Shown here piece after piece: positions 11,622-23,500 of a stretch of DNA of 64,000 nucleotides (positions within the stretch are counted from its first letter, which is position 1; every line of letters starts with the position of its first letter). Position numbers and translations under genes: made by a program. Below the pieces are notes generated by a model. That model saw only the letters and a list, made by a program, of their open reading frames with translations. It made no database searches and was not told where the DNA came from. The stretch lies in NCBI RefSeq assembly GCF_000687475.1, contig NC_057322.1, positions 2,232,001 to 2,296,000 of the forward strand, given 5' to 3'. This DNA comes from Ustilaginoidea virens. Lineage: Eukaryota > Ascomycota > Sordariomycetes > Hypocreales > Clavicipitaceae.

Positions 11622-12296
11622 AAAAAGAAGGTAGTATAAAGGCGGTAAAAAAAAGGCAGTAAAGGCGGTAAAGTGAGGCAGTAAAAAGGCGGTAAAAAGG
11701 GTAGTAAAAACAATAGTAGTAAAAAAAGGCAGAATAAAGGCGGTAAAATACGGCAGTAAAAGATAGTAAAATAAGGCAATAAACAGGCTGTAAAATAAGG
11801 CAGTAAAAAAGGCAGTAAAAAGACGGTAAAAAAGGCAGTAAAAGGCGGTGAAGTGAGGCAGTAAAAAGGCGGTAAAAAGGGTAGTAAAAATAATAGTAAA
11901 ATAAGATAGTAAAAAAGGCAGGGCAAAGGCGGTAAAATACGGCAGTAAAAGATAGTAAAATAAGGCAGTAAAAAAGGCGGTAAAAAGATGGTAAAAAAGG
12001 CAGTAAAAGGCGGTGAAGTGAGACAGTAAAAAGGCGGTAAAATACGGCAGTAAAAGATAGTGAAATAAGGCAATAAACAGGCGGTAAAATAAGGCAGTAA
12101 AAGGCGGTGAATTGAGGTAGTAAAAAGGCGGTAAAAAGGGTAGTAAAAATGATAGTAAAATAAGATAGTAGAAAAGGCAGGGCAAAGGCGGTAAAATACG
12201 GCAGTAAAAGATGGTAAAATAAGACAGTAAAAAGGCAGTAAAAAGACGGTAAAGGTAAAATAAAGTAGTAAAAAAAGCAGTAAATAAAACAGTAGC
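11622..12296. repeat. GTAAAA-type satellite with higher-order structure
   Basis: About 670 bp are built from 9-12-bp units such as AAGGCGGTAAA, AAGGCAGTAAA, ATAGTAAAAT and AAGATGGTAAA. A longer pattern (GAGGCAGTAAAAAGGCGGTA then AAAAGGGTAGTAAAAA) starts at 11675 and again at 11855, exactly 180 bp apart, with a variant at 12114. So the array has grown by copying multi-unit blocks. On the minus strand it gives long frames rich in Phe, Leu, Tyr and Pro in two phases, which are artefacts of the repeat. Confidence 0.85.
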
Positions 12297-12458
12297 TAAG
12301 ACGGACTAATATTTACCCGCCTGGCTACTCCGCCTTGGCACCTTAGGGCTACCGCAGCTTTGCGCCTCCTACGATGCCGATAAATTCGGCGCGTCGGCCT
12401 AGTTAAGTCGATCCAGCACCACCTTCCACTTTCGCCCTTTGGTTTGATCTTTGGAAAC

Positions 12459-14095
12459 ATGTTGGGCACAGCGCTCAGTGTCATGCCTCCTGGTCAATGG
12501 CTCAAAACTCGCATCATGGCGCCGCGTCTTTGCAAGCGTGCATTTTCTCTTTTTTCCCAAAAACCAACAGCACCTGCGCGGGTGCTGTCTCATCCGATTG
12601 AAGAAGAGCTGCTCCCAAAAGAGCGCTTGAAGCATTTCCACGCCACCCACCCAGGCCAAATTCTCGATGGCAGATTCAAGACGATTGCAAAGATTGGTTA
12701 CGGGGCTGGGTCAACTGTCTGGCTGGCAGAAAACCTGTCGTAGTAAGAAACACCCAAACGCCTACTGCGTCACATGCACTTACTCAACAGCGAACACCAG
12801 TAAGAGATGGTTCAAGTCTTCCATTCCTCGCTATGTCACCATTAAGATCCCTGCTACAGATATAGACTCAGCTGCAGAGCTGAAGGTTCTGAAGCTCATT
12901 GCAAATGCCAACCCTTTACATGAAGGTCTTGGATGCATACGGACTCTATATGATGCGTTTGACTTACCAGGCGAACATGGGACACACCACTGTCTTGTCT
13001 TGGAGCCTATGAGGGAGACTCTTTTTACTTTTCAACAGTATCTGCCGCGAAAAAGGTTAGGATTGGGCATCTTCAAAGCCTACATGTTCTGCTTGCTTCA
13101 AGCGTTGGATTACTTGCACTCCGAGTGCCATCTAATCCACACAGGTAAGTCGGCCTTGTCTAGTAGCGCTTTCTCAGTATGTCGCCAATCATGTTTCTAG
13201 ATATTAAGGATGATAATATCCTGATTACGTTTGAAAATGATTCTGTTCTTAAAGAACTGGTCGACTTCTCCAAACATAATCCTCAACCGATGCACATACG
13301 AGAGGAAGACGGTCGTGTTACATATCTATCTCTTGGTCCAATTGACGGCTGGGAAAAGGGTTCTATGATTCCCAAGCTTGTTGACTTTAACACCTGTTTT
13401 CATGGACTTCCCGACAACGCTGGCCGTACAAACCCCATCCAATCTCACCGATATCGTTGCCCAGAAGCAATTCTTGGCGGAGGTTGGTCATACAGTGCCG
13501 ATATATGGAATCTCGGCTTGATAGTGAGCCAACTCCAGCCTCATACAAACGATAGTCTCTAATGGTTGCAGATGTGGGACCTACTAGAAGGCAAGAGTCT
13601 GTTCCACCCCGCAGGCGAGGGCGGCGAGTATGACGCTCATGTTCACCTTGCTCAACTAGCCTCTGTCTTGGGTCCTCCCCCAAAATTTCTTGCTAAAAGA
13701 GAGCAGTTGTACCGGACGGTTAAGCTTGATTTTGAGCTTGTGAATCGACAGGGTAAAAAGTGCAACACCGTGAATGACTTTTGGGGAGGGCCATTTTTCG
13801 ACCAAGACGGTATGTTTCGGGAAAAGCTCGGGGTCACAAAAAGTCGCCATCTAACAATCACGTAACAGGCGGCCTCATTCGAAGAGACCTAATCAAGGGA
13901 GGAATGGGGCTACATAGTACGGTTACTGAGCTGGTCGGCGAGGACAAGGAGGAGTTTCTGGACTTTGCCTTGTGCATGCTGCATTGGCTCCCGGATGGGA
14001 GGAAAACCGCCAAAGAGCTTTTGCAGCATCGTTTTTTCGACAAAAAGGGAGGTCGCGACCCGCGATCAAATGGCTACATGGATTTTGTTGAATAA
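12459..14095 (+). CDS. SRPK-like serine/threonine protein kinase
   Basis: Five exons: 12459-12739, 12801-13144, 13201-13523, 13572-13809 and 13869-14095, giving 470 aa. An in-frame ATG at 12516 would give 451 aa and is equally plausible. All four introns (48-61 bp) start GT, end AG and keep frame. Domain order: KIGYGAGSTVWLA (glycine loop), RYVTIKI (ATP-binding Lys), HTDIKDDNIL (catalytic loop, SRPK-type), KLVDFNTC (metal-binding loop, with N where DFG/DLG kinases have G), RCPEAILGG (APE region), SADIWNLGLIMWDLLEGKSL. SRPK relatives phosphorylate SR-rich splicing factors. Many filamentous ascomycetes carry expanded SRPK-like sets, often in repeat-rich regions, whose targets are unknown. It sits directly after the satellite and is intact despite the dead elements nearby. 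Kinase activity is uncertain because of the DFN motif. Confidence 0.85.
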
Positions 14096-15582
14096 ACAGC
14101 CTGGAGACTGCTGGGATAAGGGAGTGGCCTCGCCAGGATGCTGCATGGGCGCTGCTGAGACAAGCGGCTTCTAACCGGGCTCCCGGAGCTAATTTGCCAT
14201 TAATTGTCTTCGGTATGTCCTAGCAACCATCTTGTTGGCGTTGTTGGAATATCAATGGAGTGTAGCTGAGGCAATACATGGTGACAGTCATCATGCTATC
14301 TCGCCAGAACTTGGAAGCCATCCTGCTCACAAAGGAGCTTTTGCATCGGACCATGACGAATGCGGCCTTGAGATATGTGCATGCTCTGTCAAGCTGCTCC
14401 AAAACGCTGAGGAGATAGTCAGCCGAGAATTATATCGTACTGAGAAGCTGAAGGGACGAGGAATTACATGATTGCATTGGATTCTGAGTTTCGTATCTTA
14501 TATGGAGCAAAGCAGCTGCATCACATCAGAACAGCCGGTACATATCAAGCCATCGGTGCCCATCACTATGCCAGGATACCATCTGTGCAGTACAAACTGG
14601 TATTCGCATCTGGTTGACGAGATACCTGTCTGTATTCGATCACCCTCCGCAGTATCCTTACCATCCGTTGGAATGGCGTGGCCGGACCCGACTGGGTCTT
14701 CACCCTGAATATAGTCACGCAGATTCTTGGCGGTCTTTGGCCCAGGCCATGACGTGTTGCACTGCAACTGCGTCAGGCCGGCAACTGAACGTCAGGGTCA
14801 TGCGGTTTGAAGCGGAGTTGGGCCGCGACGAAGTCCACGGCGAGCAACTCGTGGCATTGATCCAATATAGTGGCCCTAGTACCGGCCAGCTGCGCGGCAC
14901 GATGGACAAGACCGATTTCGCATATGCTTATGCTACCATCAGCTTTATTCACGCCATTTATATACTTCCTGTGCTGGGTGATGCGGAAGGCAAGTTTCTT
15001 GGATGCTTATTACATTGTGCCAAATGACGACTCTGACCCTTGCGGAAAGGCTGAAGGCTGCAATCTCCAAGTGGCGCTATTGAGCGTCCGGGCGCCAATG
15101 CGACGAGTATGAACACGAGCTTTCACAGCCACTTCAAATGCGAGCCGCCTAGGACGCCCCCAACGGAGTTGGCGATGCCTCCACCCACCATGGTATCTAG
15201 GGCCGAGCAGTGCGATTTCAATCGATGGTGCCGCTGAACTCATGCTGCCGAATGTGGTGCTGTCATGTTCACATGGTATATCGCGATTTGCCAACGAATT
15301 TTAAGCCACAGGCATTTGCTAAATCGCGTGTTCAAGGACGTGGCTCGTATGGACTGTAGATGAGAGGGAAAGTGGGAAATGTAGGAGTGCATCCCTCGTG
15401 CCACCCCTGCTTTACCCGCCAGGTTACAACGCAAATCGCAAGGGGGGCCTCGCTTCAGGAAAGGTATTGCCATCCGCTCATCCGAGACTGCACCCATTTC
15501 AGACTCGGTTAGCGGCGCCAACACAGCTGCCCCGGGTGACATCAAGGCGTGAAATTAAACATTAGTCTAAATCGTCTACAGC
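14096..15582. other. Intergenic, no recognised gene
   Basis: About 1.5 kb with only short overlapping frames on both strands and no splice-connected protein I recognise. The composition is not strongly AT-rich, so decayed gene remnants are possible, but no family motif was found. Confidence 0.5.
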
Positions 15583-17546
15583 CTACTGCGGCCTGGTGCA
15601 ACTGTCCACCTTGATCTCGCAACCAGACTGACTCTTCTTGTTGACATCACTAAACTCATGGACACTACGCGGCGAATAAGAAAGGTTCCCGTACGCGCTG
15701 CCCCCAAAGTCCAGATACCCGCTGATGTACTCATACGGTACCCTCTGTATATCAGCCGCGGTGCCGACCGCCCACACCGACTGCATCCCTGCGGAGGGGT
15801 TAGTTCCCAACAACACTAAGCACAAGGAGGAAGCATTGACGGCGGCACATACCCATAATCATGTGTTGCAGCGTGTGGCAATGAACCATCCAGATGCCCG
15901 GGTCCGAGACGCGGATCCTCCACATCCGCCACCCCGCGGGCTGTCCGGCCCCCGTCTTGGCCGCATACCGATACAGAATCGAGGTGTCGCGCAGCGCAAC
16001 CCGGTAGTCCATGGCGGCCAGCCTCTTCTCGTTCTCGTCGGCGTCGTACAAACCATCTCCGCTGCCGCCCTCAAGGACATGCTGGCCGTGGGCGTGCATG
16101 GGGTGCGCGTCGACGCCGCCGTTGTTGCTCACCAGCGACCCCGTGTTCTGGAACACAATCTCGAGGACCTCGCCCACGCGGGCGGCAAACAGACCCGTGC
16201 GGGGGTCCCAGCCGCCGTTGCGGACGGCCGCGTCGTAGTCTGGGACGGCCGCATCTCCGCGCTTGTAGATGTCGACGAGGGCGGGCGAGGAGAACGAGTT
16301 CTCCGTCCAGGTCTGGTTGCCCATGTTCCAGATGATTTTGCCGGACGCCGGGTCGGTGAGCTGCGAGACGGGGATGACGACCCTGCGGGTGACTTCGGCG
16401 AGGGTTGGGCACCGGGCGCTGCGGGCGTCGAGCGGCCGGAGCTGGTACTCTAGCCAGTTGGTGTCGAGGGCGGGGAGGTGGACGGGCGAGACGGCCGGGA
16501 CGGCTGGGAGGGGCGCGTCTTGCGCGTAGCGCAGAACCGCGAAGCCCGTGTAGGTGGTTGGGCGGGATTGGCTTTCAAACTGCACCAGGTACGTCTGCTT
16601 GCCGGCGGCCCGCAGCTCCTCGGGCGATTTGGCGCGGAAGAGGACGTCGTACCGCTGCCCCGACGCGATCTGCACGTGGCCCACCGAGACCGGCTGGACC
16701 CATTGCATGCCGTCGACCTTTACGACCGTCAGGTTGTCGTGGGCCTCGAAGGCGATGGAGAGCAGCGAGAGGCCGGTCGCGCCGATGAAGCGAAGCAAGT
16801 ACGTCTTGCCGGGGTCGACGTCAATCACCGGTAGCCGGCAGCTACGGCTCGGCTGGGCATCCGCCGCGTCGGCACCGACGCCCACCCCGTTGAGCAGCAC
16901 GCCCTGGGTCTCGCCACTCCATTCAAACGGGACGTGGACCAGGCCGTCCTCAATCTGCTTGTCGGTCTTATTGAACAAGTCGCTCCACAGCAGGATCCTC
17001 TCCTCGTCGTAGGAATGGGGCGGCGGCGCGCACGATTCCACCACCAGGGCGCCAAACACAGTCAAGGCCTGCACGCCCACGTGCGAATGGTAAAAGTACG
17101 AGCCAGCCTCCTCGTCCGTTACGTAGATTTCGTAGTCGAAGAAGCGGCCCGCCTCGATAGGCCACTGGGATCCCTTAGGGCTGCCGTCGGAGAAGATGGC
17201 GGCGCTTTGCGCGAGGCCGTGCCAGTGCTGCCAATAGGGGACCTTAGTAAACGCACGACACATGAGCTGGTAGGGGTTGGACAGTGCGGTTTCATACCAT
17301 TGTGAGATTGTCGTGGGGCATGTCGTTGTACACGCGGATCCAGGTGCTCCGGCCGGGGGATATTCTGAGCTCAGGACCGGGTGTGGTGCCGTTGACCACG
17401 GCGGACAGTCGCTTCTGGCAGCCAATGTCGATAGTCGCAGCCGACACTCTGAGCACATGGTCGGGCTGGAAGTCCTGGTGGTGGACTGGGGGAAGCGCGA
17501 CCGCGAGCGGCAAGAGCCAGAGCGGCAGGAAGCCGGGACGCACCAT
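15583..17546 (-). CDS. Secreted multicopper oxidase (ascorbate oxidase/laccase-like)
   Basis: Three exons on the minus strand: 17546-17298, 17227-15853 and 15788-15583, giving 609 aa. The introns (70 and 64 bp) have GTATG donors and CAG acceptors and join NDMPHDNLTM to HWHGLAQ and MIMG to MQSVWAV. A signal peptide starts MVRPGFLPLWLLPLAVALP. Copper motifs are complete: HWHG, YHSHVG, HPMHAHG and HCHTLQHMIMGM, which together form the type 2/3 cluster and the type 1 site. The GSQWPIEAG stretch after HWHG fits the fungal ascorbate-oxidase-like branch rather than classical phenol laccases. It should oxidise a phenolic, ascorbate-like or metal substrate outside the cell with O2 reduced to water; the substrate cannot be read from sequence. 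A solo LTR lies about 0.9 kb upstream. Confidence 0.9.
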
Positions 17547-18461
17547 GGCAGATGGTCAGGCGAGCGTCATGGCCGCGGGACTCGACAGGACCAGCGGCGG
17601 AAGGGCCGTCGCCATTTTTAACATGGCAGCAGGTTTTGAGCTGCTGAAGGGAAGAGGGAATGGAGGGAAATTGCCAACTCGTAATGGCATTGGCCTAGGG
17701 CGTCGCGGCCTTGGCTTGTGGATGCCTGGAGGCATCGGCTGCGCGGGCCTGCGTAGCCGACGAAGCTCGCGGCGTCTGACTCGGGTGTCTCGGCATTTCT
17801 GCTGTTGGAACCTGGCATTATTGGCGCATGGTTTCCCCCCCCTGGGCCCTGGCTGCCAGACGTTCCGATGGGCTGGGTTCGGCAGCAGAGCGTTGGATGA
17901 CGGGTCAAATCATCAGAGCCGCCAGACGGCACCTGGGGGCTTTGCAGCAGCAGCAGTCCACGCGTGGGAGCGACGGGCATACCGTTGGATGCGCATCTTT
18001 GCGCGAGCAGGAATGTTGCACGCGAGGACCGGGTATTGGATGCGCGCTATGTTGAAATAGTTCTACGCGCGATGAGACGCACGGTCCTCAATGTTGAAAT
18101 GATGAAGAAAACGCTAAAAGTATTTTTGCGCAGAAAACGGCGTGGGAGGGTACATCTGCCGTCTTGAGCCTAGCCGCTTCTGTGGGTCCTCAGGGCTAGT
18201 GCTGTGGGTCGGTGGGGCTTGACACCTGTCTGGCCAGCCAATGGCGCTTAGATAATGGCGTGAGCCGGGCTATAAGAGTTCCGTTCGGCGCTCCGGAGCG
18301 GGATTTTGCACGCCGCGCCCCGCTTTTGCCCTGCCGGTGAGATGCTCGTTGGAAGCCGGTTGGGGTCGGTCTCCCGGCGGGCCCGAAATTGCATGGTGCC
18401 TGTACTTGACACTCGGCTTTTGAAAGTCCCAGGTGCGGCGCCAGTATTCGCTAAGGCTTAG
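17547..18461. other. Upstream region of the multicopper oxidase, no gene seen
   Basis: About 0.9 kb between the oxidase start and the solo LTR. Frames on both strands are short and without recognisable motifs. It should hold the oxidase promoter; no clear TATA box was assigned. Confidence 0.4.
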
Positions 18462-18659
18462 TGTCAGGAAGCGTGCAGAAGATACGGTAATATTGAAAGA
18501 AGATAACGAGCACCGGCTGACCGATACTCGCTGCACCAGCTATTTATAGTGGGAATGGGGGGTAGCCCTAAGGGGCTACTGTTCCCTCAGTTACATGTGC
18601 CACATTCCAGCCGGACATTCCCGACATTACGTAAGAATCCACCGATATCCCCGTCAACA
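18462..18659 (-). repeat. Solo LTR (copia family), best-preserved copy
   Basis: On the minus strand it runs from TGTTGACGGGGATATCGGTG, through TAGCCCCTTAGGGGCTACCC and CTATAAATAGCTGG, to CTTCCTGACA, about 198 bp. It matches 1972-2175 throughout but with far fewer TA changes, so it suffered less RIP or inserted later. It holds an outward-facing TATA promoter on the same strand as the multicopper oxidase, about 0.9 kb upstream of it. Confidence 0.85.
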
Positions 18660-19175
18660 CTTTTGTAGTGTGTACCGTTGCATAAAGTGCCGTCACGACA
18701 CGCAAGTTTATTTTTCATTCTGGCGTGGTTGGCATTCCCCAACGCACACTTGCTGGTCACAATTCCACGTCAACAAACTGTCGTCGGGTATCAGCGGAAT
18801 ACTATTTGTGTCTCGTCATAGAATTGAGTTTTTCTTCCGTAGCATCCAAGTTGATTTGTCGGTTACATCACGCCGTCCTGGGCGACACTCCACACTCCGC
18901 AGCTATTCCGCCCATGGTAGCATATTGCCACTCATGTAAAATTGATTTTTATCCACAAAAACAATAAGAAAGCATTAATTTAGAAGTTGTACAAAAAAAC
19001 TTGGCTTGGCGTTGAAGCATTTCTCATCACAGGTCCCGGCCCGTGTTCAATTTTTAATAAGAAAAAAAGAAAAAAAATAAGCAAAAAAAAAAGTAGAAGA
19101 AGAAGAGGGACCAGAAAAGAGAGCGGGAAAAAAAAAGGGGGGGAAAACCCGTGCAGCCATTTCATAACGCCTCCG
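18660..19175. other. Intergenic with A-rich tract
   Basis: No gene seen. About 19050-19145 is a purine tract of A runs broken by G and by GAAGAAGAAG. It lies just beyond the stop codon of the receptor gene, which is read from the other strand. Confidence 0.5.
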
Positions 19176-19664
19176 TCAATCACGCAGTCGCACCTGCTCC
19201 CTCTTTTCGGATATCCGCCGACGTAGCTGCTCGCTCAACCCATAGCTCAGCGCATTCACAAGCCCGATAAACTGCGTAGACGACTGTAGAACCACCAGCC
19301 ACCTGGGCGAATTCCCCAGCGACTCTGCAAGCCGGTTTGCGATGCCTGGTATCCAGAGCACAATGTAAGCGATGGGATATCCGTTGAGGAAGAGGATCTT
19401 GCGCAGGTCGCTTTTTCTCTGGGCCATTTGCCGGTTTTCCGGCGTGCAGGGGTTCGCGGGGACTTTGAGAAACGGGGCGGCGCGCTGGCTCCGGAAAGCA
19501 TGTTTGAACCAGGGCCTGGAGCCCCCGGCAGCGGCGGCTGGCGCTGGCGCTGGCATTGGCTCGCTGCGGGAATCGTGGGGTAGAGAAGCGCGGGAGAATA
19601 GGGGCTCCGGGCTGTCGCGATCGTGCGTGCCGGCGTGCTTGAGCAGGTTGAGCTCTTGCTGTTG

Positions 19665-19701
<37 letters not shown>

Positions 19702-20503
19702 GGAGGCCAGGTGTTTGACGCGAGGACCGTTGACGCCGTGGCGCTGGGCATGAGCTTGCCAAAGACTCTCTTGACGTGGATGTAGACAATGGTGTAAATG
19801 GCAACGGTCGTCGCAAAGATGGCAATGCGCCAGCCGTGGGTGAGGGTGTACCGCAGTCCGAGGTATTGCGGCCTGATCCAGCACCAGTTGCCGTCGACGT
19901 AGCCGTATGCGCCTAATACGAGACCGACGGTGCCTGCATGTATTTTATTTCCAAGCGCGGTTTTGTAAGACTCAGCTTCGGGTGACCCGCCCAACGGCGC
20001 TTCCAGCATGGATGGGAAGACTCACCCGTGATCAAGCCGGGAATCCAGGTGGCCACGCAGAGCAGGACGCTCGTCCTGGTGGACGACTTGACGATGCGCT
20101 TGCTCAAGGCCGCCACGAGCACGACGACGGAGATGAGGAGGACGCTAAAGTCGACCGTCTGGACCGAGACCTGGCCGACCCACGCATTGGCAAGGCAGGT
20201 CCTGCTGGCAGCCGACTGGGTGGTCTGGTGACCCGTGGCAAGGATGTAGCTGCCGGAAAGGGTGTTGTTGAGGCTGTTGATGCAGTCTTTGCGCGATTTT
20301 ACCGGGTTAGCAGGCCTGCGCGGCCTCGAGGGGGGACGGGTCGGGCAGGACGCACCGGCTATCAGCAAATTCAAAATGAGCGAGTGCCGAAAATGGTGCG
20401 GCGGTGGGTACAGCGCGTGCAGGACGAGGACGATGGAGGTGGCCGTGAAAGACAAGGCGGAGCCGATGAGCGTGGGAATGGCAACGACCTTGTATATAGC
20501 CAT
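19176..20503 (-). CDS. Git3-like G-protein-coupled receptor (cAMP/glucose-receptor class)
   Basis: Three exons: 20503-20356, 20286-20026 and 19933-19176, giving 388 aa. The introns (69 and 92 bp) join LILNLLIA to DCINSLNNT and WIPGLIT to GTVGLVLG. The start is the only ATG in its open frame before TM1. Seven hydrophobic segments are seen: five before a long third cytoplasmic loop (from about residue 175) and two after it. Family marks are LILNLLIADCINSLNNTLSG, GQVSVQTVDFSVL, GNWCWI after TM4, and IPGIANR near the C-terminus. Git3-type receptors couple to a G-alpha that regulates adenylyl cyclase in nutrient sensing. The third loop carries a run of 16 glutamines. The ligand is unknown. Confidence 0.85.
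19656..19701 (-). repeat. CAG/CAA trinucleotide repeat encoding polyQ
   Basis: A nearly pure CTG/TTG run on the plus strand encodes 16 consecutive glutamines in the third cytoplasmic loop of the receptor. Such tracts vary in length between strains and could alter G-protein coupling. Confidence 0.9.
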
Positions 20504-23500
20504 CGGTTCGGTGACGACGGGGTTCCCAGCGACGGGAATCCGCAGCGACGGGAGAGGGAATCGTGCTTCTGGCCCACGGCCGGACAGGTAATCGATGGGG
20601 GAGCAGGGCAGCCTTCTAATATTCCTGCGGCAAGGACTGCCACCGGCGAGGATGGTTGCCGGCGCTAGCTGCAACTTGCTGGAGGCCAAGAAACAGGGTC
20701 GATAACCAGGCTCGGGGCATGCTCTTGCAGCCCCGCCGGGCTTACAGGTGCTGCTATTAACCCGTCATCCGGTGCCGTTAGAGAGCTGGGGGCTTGCCGG
20801 GAGAGGGGGGGGGATTAGAGTTCAAAGTGACACTGCAGAGAACGATGAGCTCGGCCTGCCGGCCCCATGGGATGCCGGTCGCAGACGCAGCAAGCGAGCT
20901 GTGAGGGCGTTGGCAGGTGGCCGGAATCCGGAACCTGCAAAGGCGGCCAGCCAGCTGCCCTCGGTGCGATCTACTTGACACCGATGCAGCTGCAACAGCG
21001 ACGGCGCAACCCTGAGGGGGCGGGGCAGCACCGCCTGGACACAATGTACGGAGTATACACGGGGACGTCTGCCCCTCCATGACGAGCAGGGCTCGCTTGG
21101 CCGCGGACGACGGGTCGCATTACTAAGTTGCTGGTTGGTGAGATGCTGCAAGTGTGGCTAGCTGGGCAGATTCTGGAATTCCCAGGACGAGCCGGGCGCG
21201 GCGCTTTGGCGGCGCCACCGCATGTCGTGACACGTGCTGGGCCCACTTGGCCCCAGGCTGGAAGGCCGCAGCCCGCAATCGGGGAATCGAGATGCCGTGT
21301 CAAGTGCCAGCGCCAGTGCGCCAAGCCGGCGACAGGTAGTCTCGGCATGCGACCGATGGGGCAGGCAAGAACGATCAGTCAAACGGGTGTCTGACTCGGT
21401 ACGCCGCTGCAACGGGCTTCGACTGGTGGGGGCAGCTCCCCGCCAGTCCGCCCTCTGCAGTTTCTTTTAGCCTGGCCATTCGAGCAGCCACGCAAATCAG
21501 ATGAGCCTGGCCTCGCATGGGCAGCCAGAAGCTTTGACTTTTGGGGCTAGTCCCAGTCAAGTAAACAGTGCTCTCCGAGCCACCCGTTGCCGCCATGGCC
21601 GATGCCTACGCCGCCTGAATTAATTATATCGGCTTGGGGCCAAAATAGTGGTTTGTAGAAGGGTGTTGGATTGTTCTAGCTAATATAGATAGATTCTCCA
21701 CTTTTCCATATCCCTTCCCAACACGCCGAAATGGCAGAGCAATATAATGGAAACACGCCGGCTTGCAGCCCGCATTTCGCTGGTGCACAGGTCTTGTTGT
21801 ATAACCATGACGCTGGTGAAGCACATCCCCCCCCCCCCCCCCCCCTCCCTATTTATTTATTTATTTATTTTTCTTTTTTCAAATGCACGTTACCCCTACT
21901 ACTTTCCAGAGTCAAGTTATCTTCTTTTGTGAGTTTTGCGAGTCCTCGTTGAAGCAATGCTATCCAGACGCGTCACTCTTGAACAGGGCAGAGCCTTGTA
22001 ATAGCATGCCAATCAACATCAGACCAGTACCAGAATCCCGCTTATATGGGCTCCAATCCCAGTAGCCCGATCGGACCAGCGGTTGGCAATATTCCTTGCT
22101 TTTGCTGCGTCCGGGGTGCATGGTCTAGTGGAGCGGTTCGTCTCAAATTGGAGCCATCTTATCTTGGGAGCCAAGGCACCAGATCGAACGCAGCAGGTCC
22201 ATTTCCTTGGCGACGGCTTCAGGCACCACTTGACAAAGTCTGATGAATTCTGCGTGGGGACCTTGCGGGTCGTACGTAGTAAGCCATGTGTAGGCGAATA
22301 CGAGGCCCACCATGTCCGTATGTTCGAGGCTGGAGTGCATAAAGTCAAGTTCAAGAACGGAAGTGGCAGAGCCAGTTATGAGCGTCATTAATATTGTTGT
22401 CCGTACACAGTACATCCTCCCGGGGGTTGGTTAATAATTCGAGCAAGACCAGGGCTGGAAATCCCATCATTGCCTTTCCCGAATTCTCAACGTGGCAACC
22501 ATTCGAGTTCGCGCTCCGCCGGCATACTCATCAATAAGCCATGCTTGAGGATTTCGCCAAATCGCAACCGGAGCCAAGGCTTTGCAAGAGGCCTTAGAAC
22601 TACCAACCTTAGCATAAACCCACTGACACATTACCGCGTATTTATGCCGAACTCCCTCGGACAAAACAAATAGAAATACACCCGGTGATACATCAATGCT
22701 TCGAGTACATGGGAGCGGTAGGGTTTCCACTCCCTAAAGCCATCTCTCCTAGGACCTTTGTCACAGCTAAGAGACGACGTACCACCGAAAATCACGATGA
22801 GGTGTCCCTGCGCTATTGAATGACCCCAACTTGTTCAGTGTGAGACCATCAGTGGATTGAGCTTGCATGCACCTCATGGCCGCAGAATTAACCTGCGTAG
22901 ACGTAGACGTGAGGATGAGAGAAGGCTGATACCTACATACTGCTACTGTAGGGCTGAATTATATGCGCACTGGAAAATTGACATCTGCTGACTCAATGCA
23001 TCACATTACCGCATTTCGGGTGTTAACATTCCGTTTAAGCCTCCTGGGCCTTTGGATCTTTGCTTCAACAGTACTCTGAACAAGAATAGTAAAACCACCA
23101 CCTGTTTCTGGCGGTATTCGATAGGAGAAGATATGACCAGTCAGTATTCTATCATTCATGCAACATTTCATAGAGTAGGTGGGCTCAGCTTTGAAGGAGG
23201 CGGAAGGAGCTTTGAAGGAACTTACAGTGATTGTGCACTCTCTGCATATATAAATGTATTATAGCTTGGTAATAACGTCAATGGTATAAATTTAGTATTA
23301 TTAAGCCCTAAGCTAGGCATCGTGGACTTGACAACCCTATCACAGTGGTAAACGGTATACTTATCAAGGCCCATCATCATTTGCTACGTTGCGGACTAGC
23401 ACACCTGGAGTTACGGATAATACAACCTGTTTATGGGAGGAGATTACGCGTATTGGATCCAAAGTTCTATGACGGACTTCAGCAAACGACGATACTGTGC

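Noticed and set aside
11462..12185. Two long minus-strand frames rich in Phe, Leu, Tyr and Pro (203 and 189 codons).
   Set aside because: They are translations of the GTAAAA satellite in two phases; the repeat lacks stops on that strand, and no domain or start context is seen.
14220..15030. Series of short frames between the kinase and the oxidase.
   Set aside because: They overlap on both strands, cannot be joined by convincing introns and show no motif.
15725..16453. A 242-codon plus-strand frame opposite the multicopper oxidase.
   Set aside because: Antisense shadow of a GC-rich exon; the copper motifs on the minus strand decide the strand.
22100..22150. tRNA-like sequence (CATGGTCTAGTGGAGCGGTT).
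   Set aside because: A-box and B-box-like parts are too close together and no cloverleaf can be drawn.
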